Part shown: one piece after another, positions 54,354 to 63,134 of the stretch | Numbering within the stretch: the stretch's first letter is position 1 | How the letters are laid out: each line of letters begins with the position of its first letter | Origin: Glaciecola sp947496235 | Lineage (GTDB): Bacteria; Pseudomonadota; Gammaproteobacteria; Enterobacterales; Alteromonadaceae | NCBI RefSeq assembly: GCF_050306235.1 | Contig: NZ_JBLWFH010000006.1 | Location: forward strand, 1-64,000 | Length of the DNA: 64,000 nt | Reading direction: 5' to 3' | Translations under genes and position numbers: made by a program | The notes under the pieces: model-generated | Databases searched by the model: none | The model's input: the letters and a program-made list of their open reading frames with translations, nothing else | What the model was told of the DNA's origin: nothing

Positions 54354-55372
54354 TCTCGCTTGGCGCTATTTTTTTCAGACGCTTTTTTTTCTGATTGCAG
54401 GGCTTCATAATCTTCATAAGCTTGCACAATACGGGCAACTACAGGATGTCTCACGACATCAGCGGCAGAGAAAAAGTTAAACGAAATATCTTTTACTTCG
54501 CCCAACACTTCAATGGCATGACGAAGGCCAGATCTAGCGCCTCGTGGTAAATCTACCTGAGTGATATCACCAGTAATAACAGCCTTAGAGTTAAAACCGA
54601 TACGCGTTAAGAACATTTTCATTTGCTCAACGGTAGTATTTTGAGATTCATCTAAAATGATAAAAGCATCATTTAACGTACGACCACGCATATAAGCAAG
54701 AGGTGCGACTTCTATAACATTTCGCTCAATGAGTTTTTCAACTTTTTCAAACCCTAACATTTCAAACAGGGCGTCATATAAAGGGCGTAGGTAAGGATCG
54801 ACTTTCTGTGATAAATCACCAGGTAAAAAGCCTAATTTCTCACCAGCTTCAACCGCAGGACGAGTCAGTAGAATCCGGCGAATTTCTTGCTTTTCTAATG
54901 CATCTACTGCGCATGCAACCGCCAAATATGTTTTACCTGTCCCAGCAGGTCCAACACCAAAGGTAATATCATGATTAAGCACATTAGCAACATAACGGCT
55001 TTGGTTTGGATTACGTGGTTTGATGACGCCACGTTTAGTTTTAATTTGCACTTCTTTGGCGTAATCACCAGCTTCAGCTCGCTCTAGACACTTAGCTTCT
55101 TGAATCGCCAAATGCACTTGGTTAGGTTCAAGTAATGGAATACTGCCCTTAACGGGTTGGGTTTCAATATACAACAACTTCAGCAATTCTACGGCACCGT
55201 TTGCTTGCAACGGATCACCTTGTATATTGAATTCGTTATGACGGTAACTAATTTCCACACCTAATCTTCGTTCAATTTGACGAATATTGTCATCAAAAGG
55301 ACCGCATAGACTAGACAACCTTTTATTATCAGAGGGTTCTAAAACTAGCTGATTTTTAACCAAATTACTCAA
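54350..55372 (-). CDS. ybeZ: PhoH-like ATPase YbeZ
   Basis: A 340-residue PhoH-family protein. Residues about 1-110 hold an N-terminal KH-like segment; the ATPase has Walker A GPAGTGKTYLA, Walker B DAFIILDESQN and the arginine-finger region ITGDITQVDLP. YbeZ associates with YbeY in RNA metabolism; a helicase activity is suggested for relatives. Its C-terminus is Lys-rich. It follows miaB by 42 bp. Confidence 0.93.
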   Translation of the reverse strand: MSNLVKNQLVLEPSDNKRLSSLCGPFDDNIRQIERRLGVEISYRHNEFNIQGDPLQANGAVELLKLLYIETQPVKGSIPLLEPNQVHLAIQEAKCLERAEAGDYAKEVQIKTKRGVIKPRNPNQSRYVANVLNHDITFGVGPAGTGKTYLAVACAVDALEKQEIRRILLTRPAVEAGEKLGFLPGDLSQKVDPYLRPLYDALFEMLGFEKVEKLIERNVIEVAPLAYMRGRTLNDAFIILDESQNTTVEQMKMFLTRIGFNSKAVITGDITQVDLPRGARSGLRHAIEVLGEVKDISFNFFSAADVVRHPVVARIVQAYEDYEALQSEKKASEKNSAKRD

Positions 55373-55414
55373 ATCTTTTCCTTCTATGTTTATGCAATAA
55401 AAGCCTCGCCAAAA

Positions 55415-56842
55415 TTAGGCAGGCATTACCTGTATAACACCTAGATCGTCGGCCACAGGTTTATTCGCTAATATACTTGCCGGAGAACGTGCTACACGCA
55501 GTCCCATATCTTTTTCTCTACGAACAACTTCGCCACGCAGGGAATTAGTAAATACATTGACAATTTCTACGTCAACAAATTCACCAATCATGTCTTCTGT
55601 TCCCTTGAAATTAACAACTCTGTTATTTTCAGTACGGCCAGTTAGTTCGTCTTGATCTTTTTTCGATGGACCTTCAACCAATATGCGTTGCACTGTGCCA
55701 AGCATATTTCGCGCGATTTGCTGCGCATTTTGATTAATGCGTTGCTGTAAAATATGTAAACGCTCTTTTTTCTCTTGCTCGCTAACATCATCTACTATGT
55801 CTGCCGCTGGCGTACCTGGACGAGCAGAATAGATAAAGCTAAAACTCAGGTCGTAACCAATTGCATTGATTAAATCCATAGTAGCGGCAAAATCCTCTTG
55901 GGTTTCCCCTGGAAAGCCAATGATAAAATCGGAAGACATGCAAAGGTTAGGTCGCACTTTTTTCAATTTTCGAATGGTGCTCTTATATTCAATTGCTGTA
56001 TGTCCACGTTTCATCATGTTTAACACGCGATCTGAACCACTTTGAACTGGCAAATGCAGATGATCTACCAATTCAGGTATATGTTTATAGGCTTCAATAA
56101 TATCGTCAGTAAACTCAACTGGATGCGAGGTGGTATAACGAATTCTGTCTATTCCGTCGATAGAGGCGACCAACTCTAGTAACTCTGCAAAGCGACAAAT
56201 ACTGCCATCGTGCTGTTCTCCACGATAGGCATTCACGTTTTGTCCTAATAAATTAACTTCACGAACACCCTGAGCGGCTAGTTGTGCAATTTCTAAAATC
56301 ACATCGTCTACCGGACGACTAACTTCCTCACCTCTGGTGTAAGGTACTACACAAAAACTACAGTATTTTGAACATCCTTCCATAATTGAAACAAAAGCAG
56401 TAGGTCCTTCTGCTTTTGGTTCGGGAAGACGGTCAAATTTTTCTATTTCTGGAAAACTGACATCCACAACAGATTTATCGCCTGCTTTTATTTGCTTGAT
56501 CATTTCAGGCAATCTATGCAGGGTTTGTGGGCCAAATACGATATCCACATAGGGTGCGCGTTTACGTATTTCTTCACCTTCTTGAGAAGCTACACAACCA
56601 CCAACACCAATAATAAGTTCTGGATTAGTCTTTTTTAAGTTTTTCCAACGACCAAGTTGGTGAAACACTTTCTCTTGGGCTTTTTCACGAATGGAGCAAG
56701 TATTTAGCAAAATAACATCAGCGTTTTCAGCTTCATCCGCGAGGGAATAGCCGTGCGTAGCATTAAGTAGATCGGACATTTTTTCCGAATCGTACTCGTT
56801 CATTTGACAACCCCAAGTTTTAATAAACAACTTTTTACTCAT
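55415..56842 (-). CDS. miaB: tRNA-2-methylthio-N6-dimethylallyladenosine synthase
   Basis: A 475-residue radical-SAM methylthiotransferase converting i6A37 to ms2i6A37. The auxiliary cluster ligands are Cys12, Cys49 and Cys83; the radical-SAM motif is CSKYCSFC; a C-terminal TRAM domain (about 375-440) binds the tRNA. Its product is the substrate for MiaE, encoded about 22 kb away. It is divergent from ubiF, as in E. coli. Confidence 0.97.
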   Translation of the reverse strand: MSKKLFIKTWGCQMNEYDSEKMSDLLNATHGYSLADEAENADVILLNTCSIREKAQEKVFHQLGRWKNLKKTNPELIIGVGGCVASQEGEEIRKRAPYVDIVFGPQTLHRLPEMIKQIKAGDKSVVDVSFPEIEKFDRLPEPKAEGPTAFVSIMEGCSKYCSFCVVPYTRGEEVSRPVDDVILEIAQLAAQGVREVNLLGQNVNAYRGEQHDGSICRFAELLELVASIDGIDRIRYTTSHPVEFTDDIIEAYKHIPELVDHLHLPVQSGSDRVLNMMKRGHTAIEYKSTIRKLKKVRPNLCMSSDFIIGFPGETQEDFAATMDLINAIGYDLSFSFIYSARPGTPAADIVDDVSEQEKKERLHILQQRINQNAQQIARNMLGTVQRILVEGPSKKDQDELTGRTENNRVVNFKGTEDMIGEFVDVEIVNVFTNSLRGEVVRREKDMGLRVARSPASILANKPVADDLGVIQVMPA

Positions 56843-57189
56843 GTTTTGTCGGTTTCCTTAGCTAGGCTGATGTCTGTTAATTTGATAATAATGCGAAAAA
56901 TAGCCGGATATTTTAACGCGAAATCGCTCTACAAGCCAACTTTTTGTAGGAATTCTGTTCTTTTCGAGCAATCAATATATGGAAAGATTTCAATACCTTT
57001 GCTCTTGTAATGATTTGAGGAGCGGATAAACACGCCCTAATTAAATTCAGTACTTTTTATGTGTTATTTCTAAAACTGCAATGGAATTTGAGTTTTATAG
57101 AGGGAGATCAAGTTATTAGGCGCATAAATCCTTAGGAAATTGTGGCATAATATTGCGGATTTATTATGGACGAAGAGATATAAGCAATA
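56843..57189. promoter_or_regulatory. divergent intergenic region miaB//ubiF
   Basis: A 347-bp AT-rich region without a supportable gene. It should hold the miaB promoter on the minus strand and the ubiF promoter on the plus strand. The best plus-strand signal is an extended -10, TGGCATAAT, at 57143-57151, about 40 bp before the ubiF start; I see no good -35 for it. Confidence 0.4.
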
Positions 57190-58362
57190 GTGAAAAAGTT
57201 TGACCTATGCATAGTAGGCGGTGGCATGGTAGGCGCCGCAACCGCAATTGGATGTGCGCAACAAGGCTATTCTGTGTGTTTAATAGAACCTAATCCTCCA
57301 AGCCCTTATGAACCTCAACAAGCGCCAGATTTGCGAGTATCAGCAATCAATATGCACAGTGTTGAATTGCTAAAGCAGCTTGGGGTTTGGTCGCACATTA
57401 CCCAAATGCGTTTAACCCCTTACAATGGGCTTGAATGTTGGGAACAAGAAACAGCCAAAACAAGATTCGATGCTGCAGACGTCAATTACCCGCAATTGGG
57501 CTATTTCATTGAAAATAGGTTATTGCAGATAGCGCTGTTAGAGCAAATTTCACAGACCTTCATGGACAATGTAACGCTTGTGAGTAATACCTCAGTGAAA
57601 ATCATAGATGTTGAAACAGGTGAGGTGGAACTTGATGACTCACAGACCATTAAGGCAGCGTTAATTATAGGTGCAGACGGCGCCAATTCACAAGTAAGAA
57701 AAGCGGCTGGTATAGGTGTTACAGGATGGCGCTATGGGCAAAACGCTAACGTCATTTCAGTTAAAATGCACCAGTCTTTTGACCCAGTAACTTGGCAACA
57801 ATTTACCCCCACTGGCCCCTTGGCCTTTTTGCCCATGCATGAGAAGTTTGCCAGTTTAGTTTGGTATGCAGATCAATCAACTACAGACTTCATTAAATCA
57901 GCGTCAAATGCCGAGTTAATGACAGCGATAAAGCAAGCTTTTCCCAAGCAGCTTGGTGATTTTGATATTTTAGATAAAGCATATTTTCCATTGATCCGCA
58001 GTCATGCTAATCAATATTATTCTGGAAAAGCGCTATTGTTGGGGGATGCTGCACATACTATAAATCCATTGGCAGGACAGGGCGTAAATTTAGGCTTTAA
58101 AGATGTCAGTTGCTTTTTGAACTATCTCGAAAAGTATGGCGTATCGGATGTATCTAGCTTATATAGCCGCTATCAGAGAAATAGAAAACCTCAAAATTTG
58201 CTGATGATGAGTGCTATGGATCTAATTTATGCAACCTTTAGTAATAATATTACTCCAATAAAAGTCATGCGAAATCTGGGACTTAAAGTGGCTGATAGTG
58301 CAGGTCTGTTAAAAGTAGGTGTGCTTAAATACGCTATGGGTTTAGCTTCCCTTAAAGAGTAG
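57190..58362 (+). CDS. ubiF: 2-octaprenyl-3-methyl-6-methoxy-1,4-benzoquinol hydroxylase (UbiF-type FAD monooxygenase)
   Basis: A 390-residue UbiH/UbiF-family flavoprotein in ubiquinone synthesis. The FAD Rossmann motif GGGMVGAATAIG is at the N-terminus, LIIGADGANSQVRK is the middle DG block, and GDAAHTINPLAGQGVNLGFKDV closes the FAD site. The ubiF assignment over other ring hydroxylases rests on divergence from miaB, as in E. coli. Translation starts with GTG; GAAGAG precedes it at a rather long distance. Confidence 0.88.
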   Translation: MKKFDLCIVGGGMVGAATAIGCAQQGYSVCLIEPNPPSPYEPQQAPDLRVSAINMHSVELLKQLGVWSHITQMRLTPYNGLECWEQETAKTRFDAADVNYPQLGYFIENRLLQIALLEQISQTFMDNVTLVSNTSVKIIDVETGEVELDDSQTIKAALIIGADGANSQVRKAAGIGVTGWRYGQNANVISVKMHQSFDPVTWQQFTPTGPLAFLPMHEKFASLVWYADQSTTDFIKSASNAELMTAIKQAFPKQLGDFDILDKAYFPLIRSHANQYYSGKALLLGDAAHTINPLAGQGVNLGFKDVSCFLNYLEKYGVSDVSSLYSRYQRNRKPQNLLMMSAMDLIYATFSNNITPIKVMRNLGLKVADSAGLLKVGVLKYAMGLASLKE

Positions 58363-58377
58363 TTTTAGGAAACAAGA

Positions 58378-58554
58378 ATGAATTTATTTGTTATTTTGGG
58401 TGTTTTATTTTTGGCCCTGATTATCATGGTGCCTTTAATTGATAAATCAGGGGTACGTATGTCAAACGAGAGTTTGGCAAAGTTATCAAAATGGTTTATG
58501 CCGCTAGTGTTTATCTTAATTATAGCGGCAATGATTAAATATTTTCTTTTGTAA
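58378..58554 (+). CDS. Small two-helix membrane protein, 58 residues
   Basis: An unrecognised small gene 15 bp after ubiF on the same strand. AGGA lies eight bases before the ATG. The product has two hydrophobic helices (about residues 3-20 and 40-57) joined by a polar loop with DKSGVRMSNESLAKLSK. Coding capacity is supported by the ribosome site, the clean helix-loop-helix pattern and its tight position in the ubiF transcript. A function cannot be given; a link to membrane-bound quinone synthesis is possible from context only. Confidence 0.7.
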   Translation: MNLFVILGVLFLALIIMVPLIDKSGVRMSNESLAKLSKWFMPLVFILIIAAMIKYFLL

Positions 58555-58566
58555 GAAACAGGGGAT

Positions 58567-58592
58567 AAGGCAAAAAGTTTATTTTTTGCCTT
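58567..58592. terminator. bidirectional terminator between the small gene and the symporter
   Basis: AAGGCAAAAA and TTTTTGCCTT pair around a short loop; the hairpin covers the stop codon of the minus-strand symporter gene. Its own A and T runs make it plausible on both strands. Confidence 0.55.
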
Positions 58593-59994
58593 GCCAAATG
58601 GTTTCTTCTAACTCACCTTGAATTTCGCAGTCGCTTTGGTCAAAGGTAATATCAATTTGCGCTTTACGCTTGTGATTATAGTCTTTAGTTACTGCGACTA
58701 TTGTTGGTGTAAGTAGGAAAAGTGCAATTACGTTGACTACTGTCATCAACCCCAACGCCATATCTGCCATAGCCCATACGGTAGGCAGGGCAGCCATAGA
58801 ACCCCACAAAATCATTCCCAAGTAACCAGCGGTAAAGAGACTTCTACCAACCTTATGGTCGAGCTTGAATAAATGCAGATTACTCTCACCATAAGCATAA
58901 TTCGCTACCACTGAAGTAAATGCAAAAAACAATATTGCGGCAGCAACAAAGTCAGCGCCTACGCCACCAATATGATTTTCCATTGCTAATTGGGTTAATT
59001 GAATGCCTTGCATTTGACCAACAGATGTGTCGGTACCTAATAAAATAATAAATGCAGTGGCAGTACAAAGCACCATGGTATCAATGAATACGCCTAACAT
59101 TTGAATATAGCCCTGTGAAGCCGGATGATTAGGAGTAGGGGCGGCACTAGCAGCGGCTTGAGGCACACTACCAGAACCGGCTTCGTTAGAGTAAAGCCCG
59201 CGTTGAATACCGTTCTTTAATGCGGCAGCAAAAGCTCCAGCGCCAGCTTCTTGAAGACCGAATGCCGAAGTGACTATGTCATAAAGCACTGAGGGAAGTA
59301 GCTGTATGTTGATAACTGTAATGATTAACGCCACAGATACATAGGCAATCGCCATGAAAGGCACGACGTACTCAGCAAATCGGGCAATAGCGCGTAAACC
59401 GCCTAATACAATTACACCGGCAATTGAAACAATAACAATGCCTGAATACAGTGTGTCTATGCCATAACTGTTTTGAATGGCATCCGTTATGGTATTAGCT
59501 TGAACAGCGCTAAATACAAATCCATAGCCAAAAAATAAACACAGGGCAAACAAGATTGCAAACCAAGAGCTTTTAAGTCCTTGTTTGATGTAATAGGCTG
59601 GTCCACCTCTAAATTGACCGTTAGCGTCTTTAATCTTATAGGTTTGACCGAGAAGACTTTCCGCATAGCCTGTCGCCATGCCTAAAAACGCAATTACCCA
59701 CATCCAAAATATGGCGCCAGCGCCACCTAATGAAATAGCAACTGCAACGCCTGCGAGATTACCTGTACCGACTCGGGCAGATAAACTAGTGCATAAGGCC
59801 TGAAATGAGGAAATACCCGCTTTACTGTCTTGTTGACTGTTCTTTAACAATCCAAACATATGCTTAAAATCAAGCAATTGAATGAATTTTAACCTAAGGG
59901 TGAACCAGATACCGCAAACCAGCAAAATATAGATAAGGATTTGCTCTTCACGCCATAAAATATCATTAACAAATCCTACAACTTCATCTATCAA
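58579..59994 (-). CDS. Alanine/glycine:cation symporter (AgcS family)
   Basis: A 471-residue sodium-coupled amino-acid importer with about eleven membrane segments. Family blocks are SARVGTGNLAGVAVAISLGG, WMWVIAFLGMATGYAESLLGQ, GLYSNEAGSGSVPQAAASA and TSVVANYAYGESNL. Alanine or glycine is the usual substrate. It stands alone between the ubiF unit and the tRNA cluster. I looked for a glycine riboswitch in the 100 bp upstream and saw none. Confidence 0.9.
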   Translation of the reverse strand: MIDEVVGFVNDILWREEQILIYILLVCGIWFTLRLKFIQLLDFKHMFGLLKNSQQDSKAGISSFQALCTSLSARVGTGNLAGVAVAISLGGAGAIFWMWVIAFLGMATGYAESLLGQTYKIKDANGQFRGGPAYYIKQGLKSSWFAILFALCLFFGYGFVFSAVQANTITDAIQNSYGIDTLYSGIVIVSIAGVIVLGGLRAIARFAEYVVPFMAIAYVSVALIITVINIQLLPSVLYDIVTSAFGLQEAGAGAFAAALKNGIQRGLYSNEAGSGSVPQAAASAAPTPNHPASQGYIQMLGVFIDTMVLCTATAFIILLGTDTSVGQMQGIQLTQLAMENHIGGVGADFVAAAILFFAFTSVVANYAYGESNLHLFKLDHKVGRSLFTAGYLGMILWGSMAALPTVWAMADMALGLMTVVNVIALFLLTPTIVAVTKDYNHKRKAQIDITFDQSDCEIQGELEETIWQGKK

Positions 59995-60100
59995 GAGAGC
60001 GTCCTTTTTGAATTAATTTTTATTATTGGGAGTTAAATTTAAAATACCACAATAAAAATCATTAAGGTAGAGATGATCTAGGTGACATAGAAAAAACAGA

Positions 60101-60176
60101 TGGCTGGGGTAGCAGGACTCGAACCTACGAATGGCGGGATCAAAACCCGCTGCCTTACCAACTTGGCTATACCCCA
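60101..60176 (-). tRNA. tRNA-Gln (anticodon TTG), distal copy
   Basis: Minus-strand cloverleaf: acceptor TGGGGTA/TACCCCA, anticodon TTG in TTTTGAT, T arm GTTCGAGTC, encoded CCA. It starts with the unusual U1 typical of tRNA-Gln. Last gene of the Met-Leu-Gln-Gln operon. Confidence 0.95.
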
Positions 60177-60215
60177 GTTGAATGAACAATGATTATCTTA
60201 TTTTAAGACCAAAAG

Positions 60216-60291
60216 TGGCTGGGGTAGCAGGACTCGAACCTACGAATGGCGGGATCAAAACCCGCTGCCTTACCAACTTGGCTATACCCCA
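60216..60291 (-). tRNA. tRNA-Gln (anticodon TTG), proximal copy
   Basis: Identical to the copy at 60101-60176, 39 bp upstream of it in the transcript. The duplication mirrors glnU/glnW of E. coli. Confidence 0.95.
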
Positions 60292-60296
60292 ACTTT

Positions 60297-60381
60297 TGGT
60301 GCGGAAGGAGAGACTTGAACTCTCACGCCGTGAAGCACTGGAACCTAAATCCAGCGTGTCTACCAATTCCACCACTTCCGC
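60297..60381 (-). tRNA. tRNA-Leu (anticodon TAG)
   Basis: An 85-nt class II tRNA: acceptor GCGGAAG/CTTCCGC, anticodon stem CTGGA/TCCAG with loop TTTAGGT (anticodon TAG, reading CUA), a variable arm with TGCTTCACGGCGT, and an encoded CCA. It resembles E. coli leuW, which is also between Met and Gln tRNAs. Confidence 0.95.
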
Positions 60382-60402
60382 ATGAAGCCCGAATAAGAAC
60401 TT

Positions 60403-60479
60403 TGGTGGCTACGGCGGGACTCGAACCTGCGACCCCATCATTATGAGTGATGTGCTCTAACCAGCTGAGCTACGTAGCC
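60403..60479 (-). tRNA. tRNA-Met, elongator (anticodon CAT)
   Basis: A 77-nt cloverleaf with acceptor GGCTACG/CGTAGCC, anticodon CAT in loop CTCATAA, and encoded CCA. It is almost identical to E. coli metT, so an elongator rather than initiator or lysidine-modified Ile tRNA. First gene of the operon. Confidence 0.94.
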
Positions 60480-60502
60480 GTTCCGTTTTCGGAGTGGCGC
60501 GT

Positions 60503-60531
60503 ATTATGCTGATATGAGACTAGCGCGTCAA
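60503..60531 (-). promoter_or_regulatory. promoter of the tRNA Met-Leu-Gln-Gln operon
   Basis: On the minus strand TTGACG (60531-60526) and CATAAT (60508-60503) are 17 bp apart, followed by the GC-rich discriminator ACGCGCC, as at the other two tRNA promoters in this window. Confidence 0.82.
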
Positions 60532-60601
60532 CCGTTTTTTTCACCTTTATGAGCGAATGAATAATTACTGAACAACTGGAAATAAAAGGTTAAGGCTTTA
60601 A

Positions 60602-60632
60602 AAACAAAAAAGTGGGTTAAAATACCCACTTT
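60602..60632 (-). terminator. intrinsic terminator after ychF
   Basis: AGTGGGT and ACCCACT pair at 60611-60630; on the minus strand six T residues and a G/T-rich tail follow. It ends the rplY-pth-ychF transcript and separates it from the tRNA promoter. Confidence 0.85.
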
Positions 60633-60670
60633 AATGCTGATTAATTAAACAAAAACTGGACAATAATAAA

Positions 60671-61762
60671 TTAAACATTAAATCTGAAATGAATTACGTC
60701 ACCGTCTTTAACTATATATTCTTTGCCTTCTAAACGCCATTTCCCAGCATCTTTTGCACCTTGTTCGCCGTTATTTTCGATATAATTGTCATATCCGATA
60801 ACTTCGGCACGAATAAAGCCTTTTTCAAAGTCAGTATGGATCTTTCCAGCTGCTTGGGGGGCGGTAGAACCCGCAGGGTAGGTCCATGCTCTTACTTCTT
60901 TTACACCTGCGGTGAAATAGGTTTGTAGATTTAGAAGTTCATAACCAGCGCGAATGACGCGATTTAATCCTGGCTCTTCTAAGCCCAGTTCAGCCATAAA
61001 ATCTGCCTTGTCTTCATCATCAAGTTCAGCAATATCTGATTCGATTGCGGCACAAACGCTCACCACAACGGCATTTTCTTTTTCGGCGATGGCTTTCACC
61101 TGATCAAGGTATGGGTTATTCTCAAACCCATCTTCGTTTACATTAGCAACATACATAGTTGGCTTAAGTGTAAGGAAGTTCATATAGCTAATAGCAGCAT
61201 GCTCTTCTTTACTAAGCTCTAATGCTCTTAATAATCCGCCTTCATTTAGATGAGGCAGTAATTTCTCTAACACTTTTAATTCAAATTTAGCGTCAGCATC
61301 ACCACCTTTGGCTCTTTTACCCACACGAAGTAATGCTTTTTCGGTGGTTTCTAAATCAGCCAATGCTAGTTCAGTATTGATAACATCAATGTCTTCGGCA
61401 GGGTTTACTTTACCCGCAACGTGTACGATATTATCATCTTCAAAACAACGCACCACGTGGCCAATAGCATCAGTTTCACGGATGTTAGCCAAGAATTTAT
61501 TACCCAAACCTTCACCTTTTGAAGCGCCAGCTACTAACCCTGCAATATCCACAAATTCCATAGTGGTAGGAATAACCCGCTGTGGTTTAACAATTTCCGC
61601 CAATTTATCTAAGCGTAGGTCGGGCACTGGTACTACACCAGTATTAGGTTCTATGGTACAAAATGGGAAGTTAGCTGCTTCAATTCCAGCTTTAGTTAAC
61701 GCATTAAAAAGCGTTGATTTGCCAACATTTGGTAAACCGACAATGCCACATTTAAATCCCAT
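60671..61762 (-). CDS. ychF: Ribosome-binding ATPase YchF
   Basis: A 363-residue Obg-family P-loop protein, essentially an ATPase. The G1 loop is GLPNVGKST (residues 9-17), G3 is DIAGLVAGASKGEGLG, and the altered G4 NVNED replaces NKxD, explaining ATP preference. A coiled-coil arm (about 125-200) and a C-terminal TGS domain (about 275-360) follow. It regulates translation under stress. The pth-ychF order is conserved. Confidence 0.96.
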   Translation of the reverse strand: MGFKCGIVGLPNVGKSTLFNALTKAGIEAANFPFCTIEPNTGVVPVPDLRLDKLAEIVKPQRVIPTTMEFVDIAGLVAGASKGEGLGNKFLANIRETDAIGHVVRCFEDDNIVHVAGKVNPAEDIDVINTELALADLETTEKALLRVGKRAKGGDADAKFELKVLEKLLPHLNEGGLLRALELSKEEHAAISYMNFLTLKPTMYVANVNEDGFENNPYLDQVKAIAEKENAVVVSVCAAIESDIAELDDEDKADFMAELGLEEPGLNRVIRAGYELLNLQTYFTAGVKEVRAWTYPAGSTAPQAAGKIHTDFEKGFIRAEVIGYDNYIENNGEQGAKDAGKWRLEGKEYIVKDGDVIHFRFNV

Positions 61763-61776
61763 TTTATGTTCCTATC

Positions 61777-62358
61777 TTATGCTTTAAACGAATGTAATCT
61801 TTGTTGCGCTTCAGTCAAGCCGTTGCTAATAAGTATTTCTATGCACCTAATAGCTTCATCTATGGCTGCGAGTATTTTTTCGTGTTCTTGCGCTGGTGCT
61901 TTACTCAATACATGCCCAGTGACTTTAGACTTGTGCCCTGGATGCCCGATACCTATGCGTAAACGTAAAAAATCTCGATTGTTTGCCAGAGCGCGAACAG
62001 TGTCTTTAATGCCATTTTGGCTTGAACTACCGCCGATTTTGAATTTGGCGATTCCTGGCTCAAAGTCTAGTTCGTCATAAGCCACTAAAATGTTGTCGGT
62101 CGGTATTTTATAGAAGCGGCACATTGCGCCGACAGCTTGACCACTCTTATTCATATAGGTTGTGGGAATGAGTAACCTGACTTCTTGACCTTGTATTATT
62201 AAGCGACCAGTAAAACCAAAAAACTTAGCCTCGTATTTTAATGTCACATTAAAACGCGAGGCTAAGTTTTCTACCAAGATAGCGCCGGCATTATGGCGAG
62301 TCTCTTTGTATTCGGGGCCTGGATTACCCAGGCCCACAATCAACTGCAAAGCTGACAC
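61777..62358 (-). CDS. pth: Peptidyl-tRNA hydrolase
   Basis: A 193-residue enzyme recycling tRNA from peptidyl-tRNA dropped by ribosomes. The active-site opening GLGNPGPEYKETRHNAG holds Asn11 and His22; YDELDFEPG gives the catalytic Asp and GHPGHKSKVTGHVLS closes the site. It lies six bases after rplY and 14 before ychF, one operon. Confidence 0.96.
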   Translation of the reverse strand: MSALQLIVGLGNPGPEYKETRHNAGAILVENLASRFNVTLKYEAKFFGFTGRLIIQGQEVRLLIPTTYMNKSGQAVGAMCRFYKIPTDNILVAYDELDFEPGIAKFKIGGSSSQNGIKDTVRALANNRDFLRLRIGIGHPGHKSKVTGHVLSKAPAQEHEKILAAIDEAIRCIEILISNGLTEAQQRLHSFKA

Positions 62359-62364
62359 TGACGA

Positions 62365-63003
62365 TTATTCCTCAGTACCCTCTTCATCGCTGCCTTCTTC
62401 AGCTTCAGAAGCAGAAGGGCCTTTAGCAGCTTTAATTGTTACAACAGCAAGATCGTGATCATCGCCCTTTGCAAGCTCAACAGATTCAACACCTTTTGGA
62501 AGTGTAATATCTGTTAAGTGTAAAGTTTGACCAAGTTCAACGTTGATTAGGTCAACTTCGATGAACTCAGGTAGATCTTTTGGTAAACAGGTGATTTCAA
62601 TTTCGTTCATGTGATGTTCAACGTGACCACCGTCAACTTTTACACCTTTCGCTTTCTCTTCGTTTAAGAAGTGAACTGGGATGTTAGTGTGAAGTTTTTC
62701 ACCAGCAATAACGCGTTGAAAGTCAATGTGCGTTACTTTTGGCTTATAAGGGTGACGTTGCATATCTTTTACAAGCGCTTCAACTTTCTTTCCGTCAACG
62801 TTCAAAGTAAGAACGTGAGAATAGAATGCTTCAAATTCTTGCGCTTGAATAACTTTATTGTGCTCTAGCGTAATTGCTTGAGGTTCTTCGTTACCACCAT
62901 AAAGGATCGCAGGCACTTTGCCTTCATGACGTAGGCGGCGGCTCGCACCTTTCCCTAAGTCATTACGGACGCTTGCGTCCAAATTAAAAATTGCATCAGA
63001 CAT
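62365..63003 (-). CDS. rplY: 50S ribosomal protein L25 (long, CTC/TL5 type)
   Basis: Binds 5S rRNA in the large subunit. I chose the ATG at 63003 (212 residues), which has GGAG nine bases upstream and begins SDAIFNLDASVRNDLGKGASRRLRHEG; an alternative start 45 bases earlier adds an unlike extension. The N-terminal L25 domain (about 1-95) is followed by the TL5-type beta domain (about 100-190) and a very acidic tail with Glu/Ser/Asp repeats. E. coli L25 lacks the second domain. Confidence 0.93.
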   Translation of the reverse strand: MSDAIFNLDASVRNDLGKGASRRLRHEGKVPAILYGGNEEPQAITLEHNKVIQAQEFEAFYSHVLTLNVDGKKVEALVKDMQRHPYKPKVTHIDFQRVIAGEKLHTNIPVHFLNEEKAKGVKVDGGHVEHHMNEIEITCLPKDLPEFIEVDLINVELGQTLHLTDITLPKGVESVELAKGDDHDLAVVTIKAAKGPSASEAEEGSDEEGTEE

Positions 63004-63062
63004 TAGTTGTCTCCAAATGTGTGTTGATTGATTTTGCGACCAAATCAATCAGAATTAAGAAT

Positions 63063-63092
63063 AAAAAACACCGCCTTAACAAAGCGGCGGCG
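63063..63092 (-). terminator. intrinsic terminator after the small lipoprotein gene
   Basis: On the minus strand GCCGCC and GGCGGT pair around GCTTTGTTAA and are followed by GTTTTTT. It separates the lipoprotein transcript from rplY. Confidence 0.75.
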
Positions 63093-63134
63093 CATTCTAT
63101 CACTGGAAGCCAGAATCTACAAATAAAACCATGA

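Noticed and set aside
56804..57010. 67-codon plus-strand frame between miaB and ubiF
   Set aside because: It begins inside the miaB coding region on the opposite strand and has neither a ribosome site nor recognisable composition.
59995..60100. glycine riboswitch upstream of the alanine/glycine symporter
   Set aside because: The leader is only about 100 bp and AT-rich, with none of the paired conserved cores expected of a glycine aptamer.
60182..60446. overlapping frames over the tRNA Gln-Leu-Met cluster on both strands
   Set aside because: They are translations of tRNA genes, a known artefact in gene calling.
61308..61787. 159-codon plus-strand frame inside ychF
   Set aside because: Antisense shadow of conserved YchF GTPase motifs despite its length.
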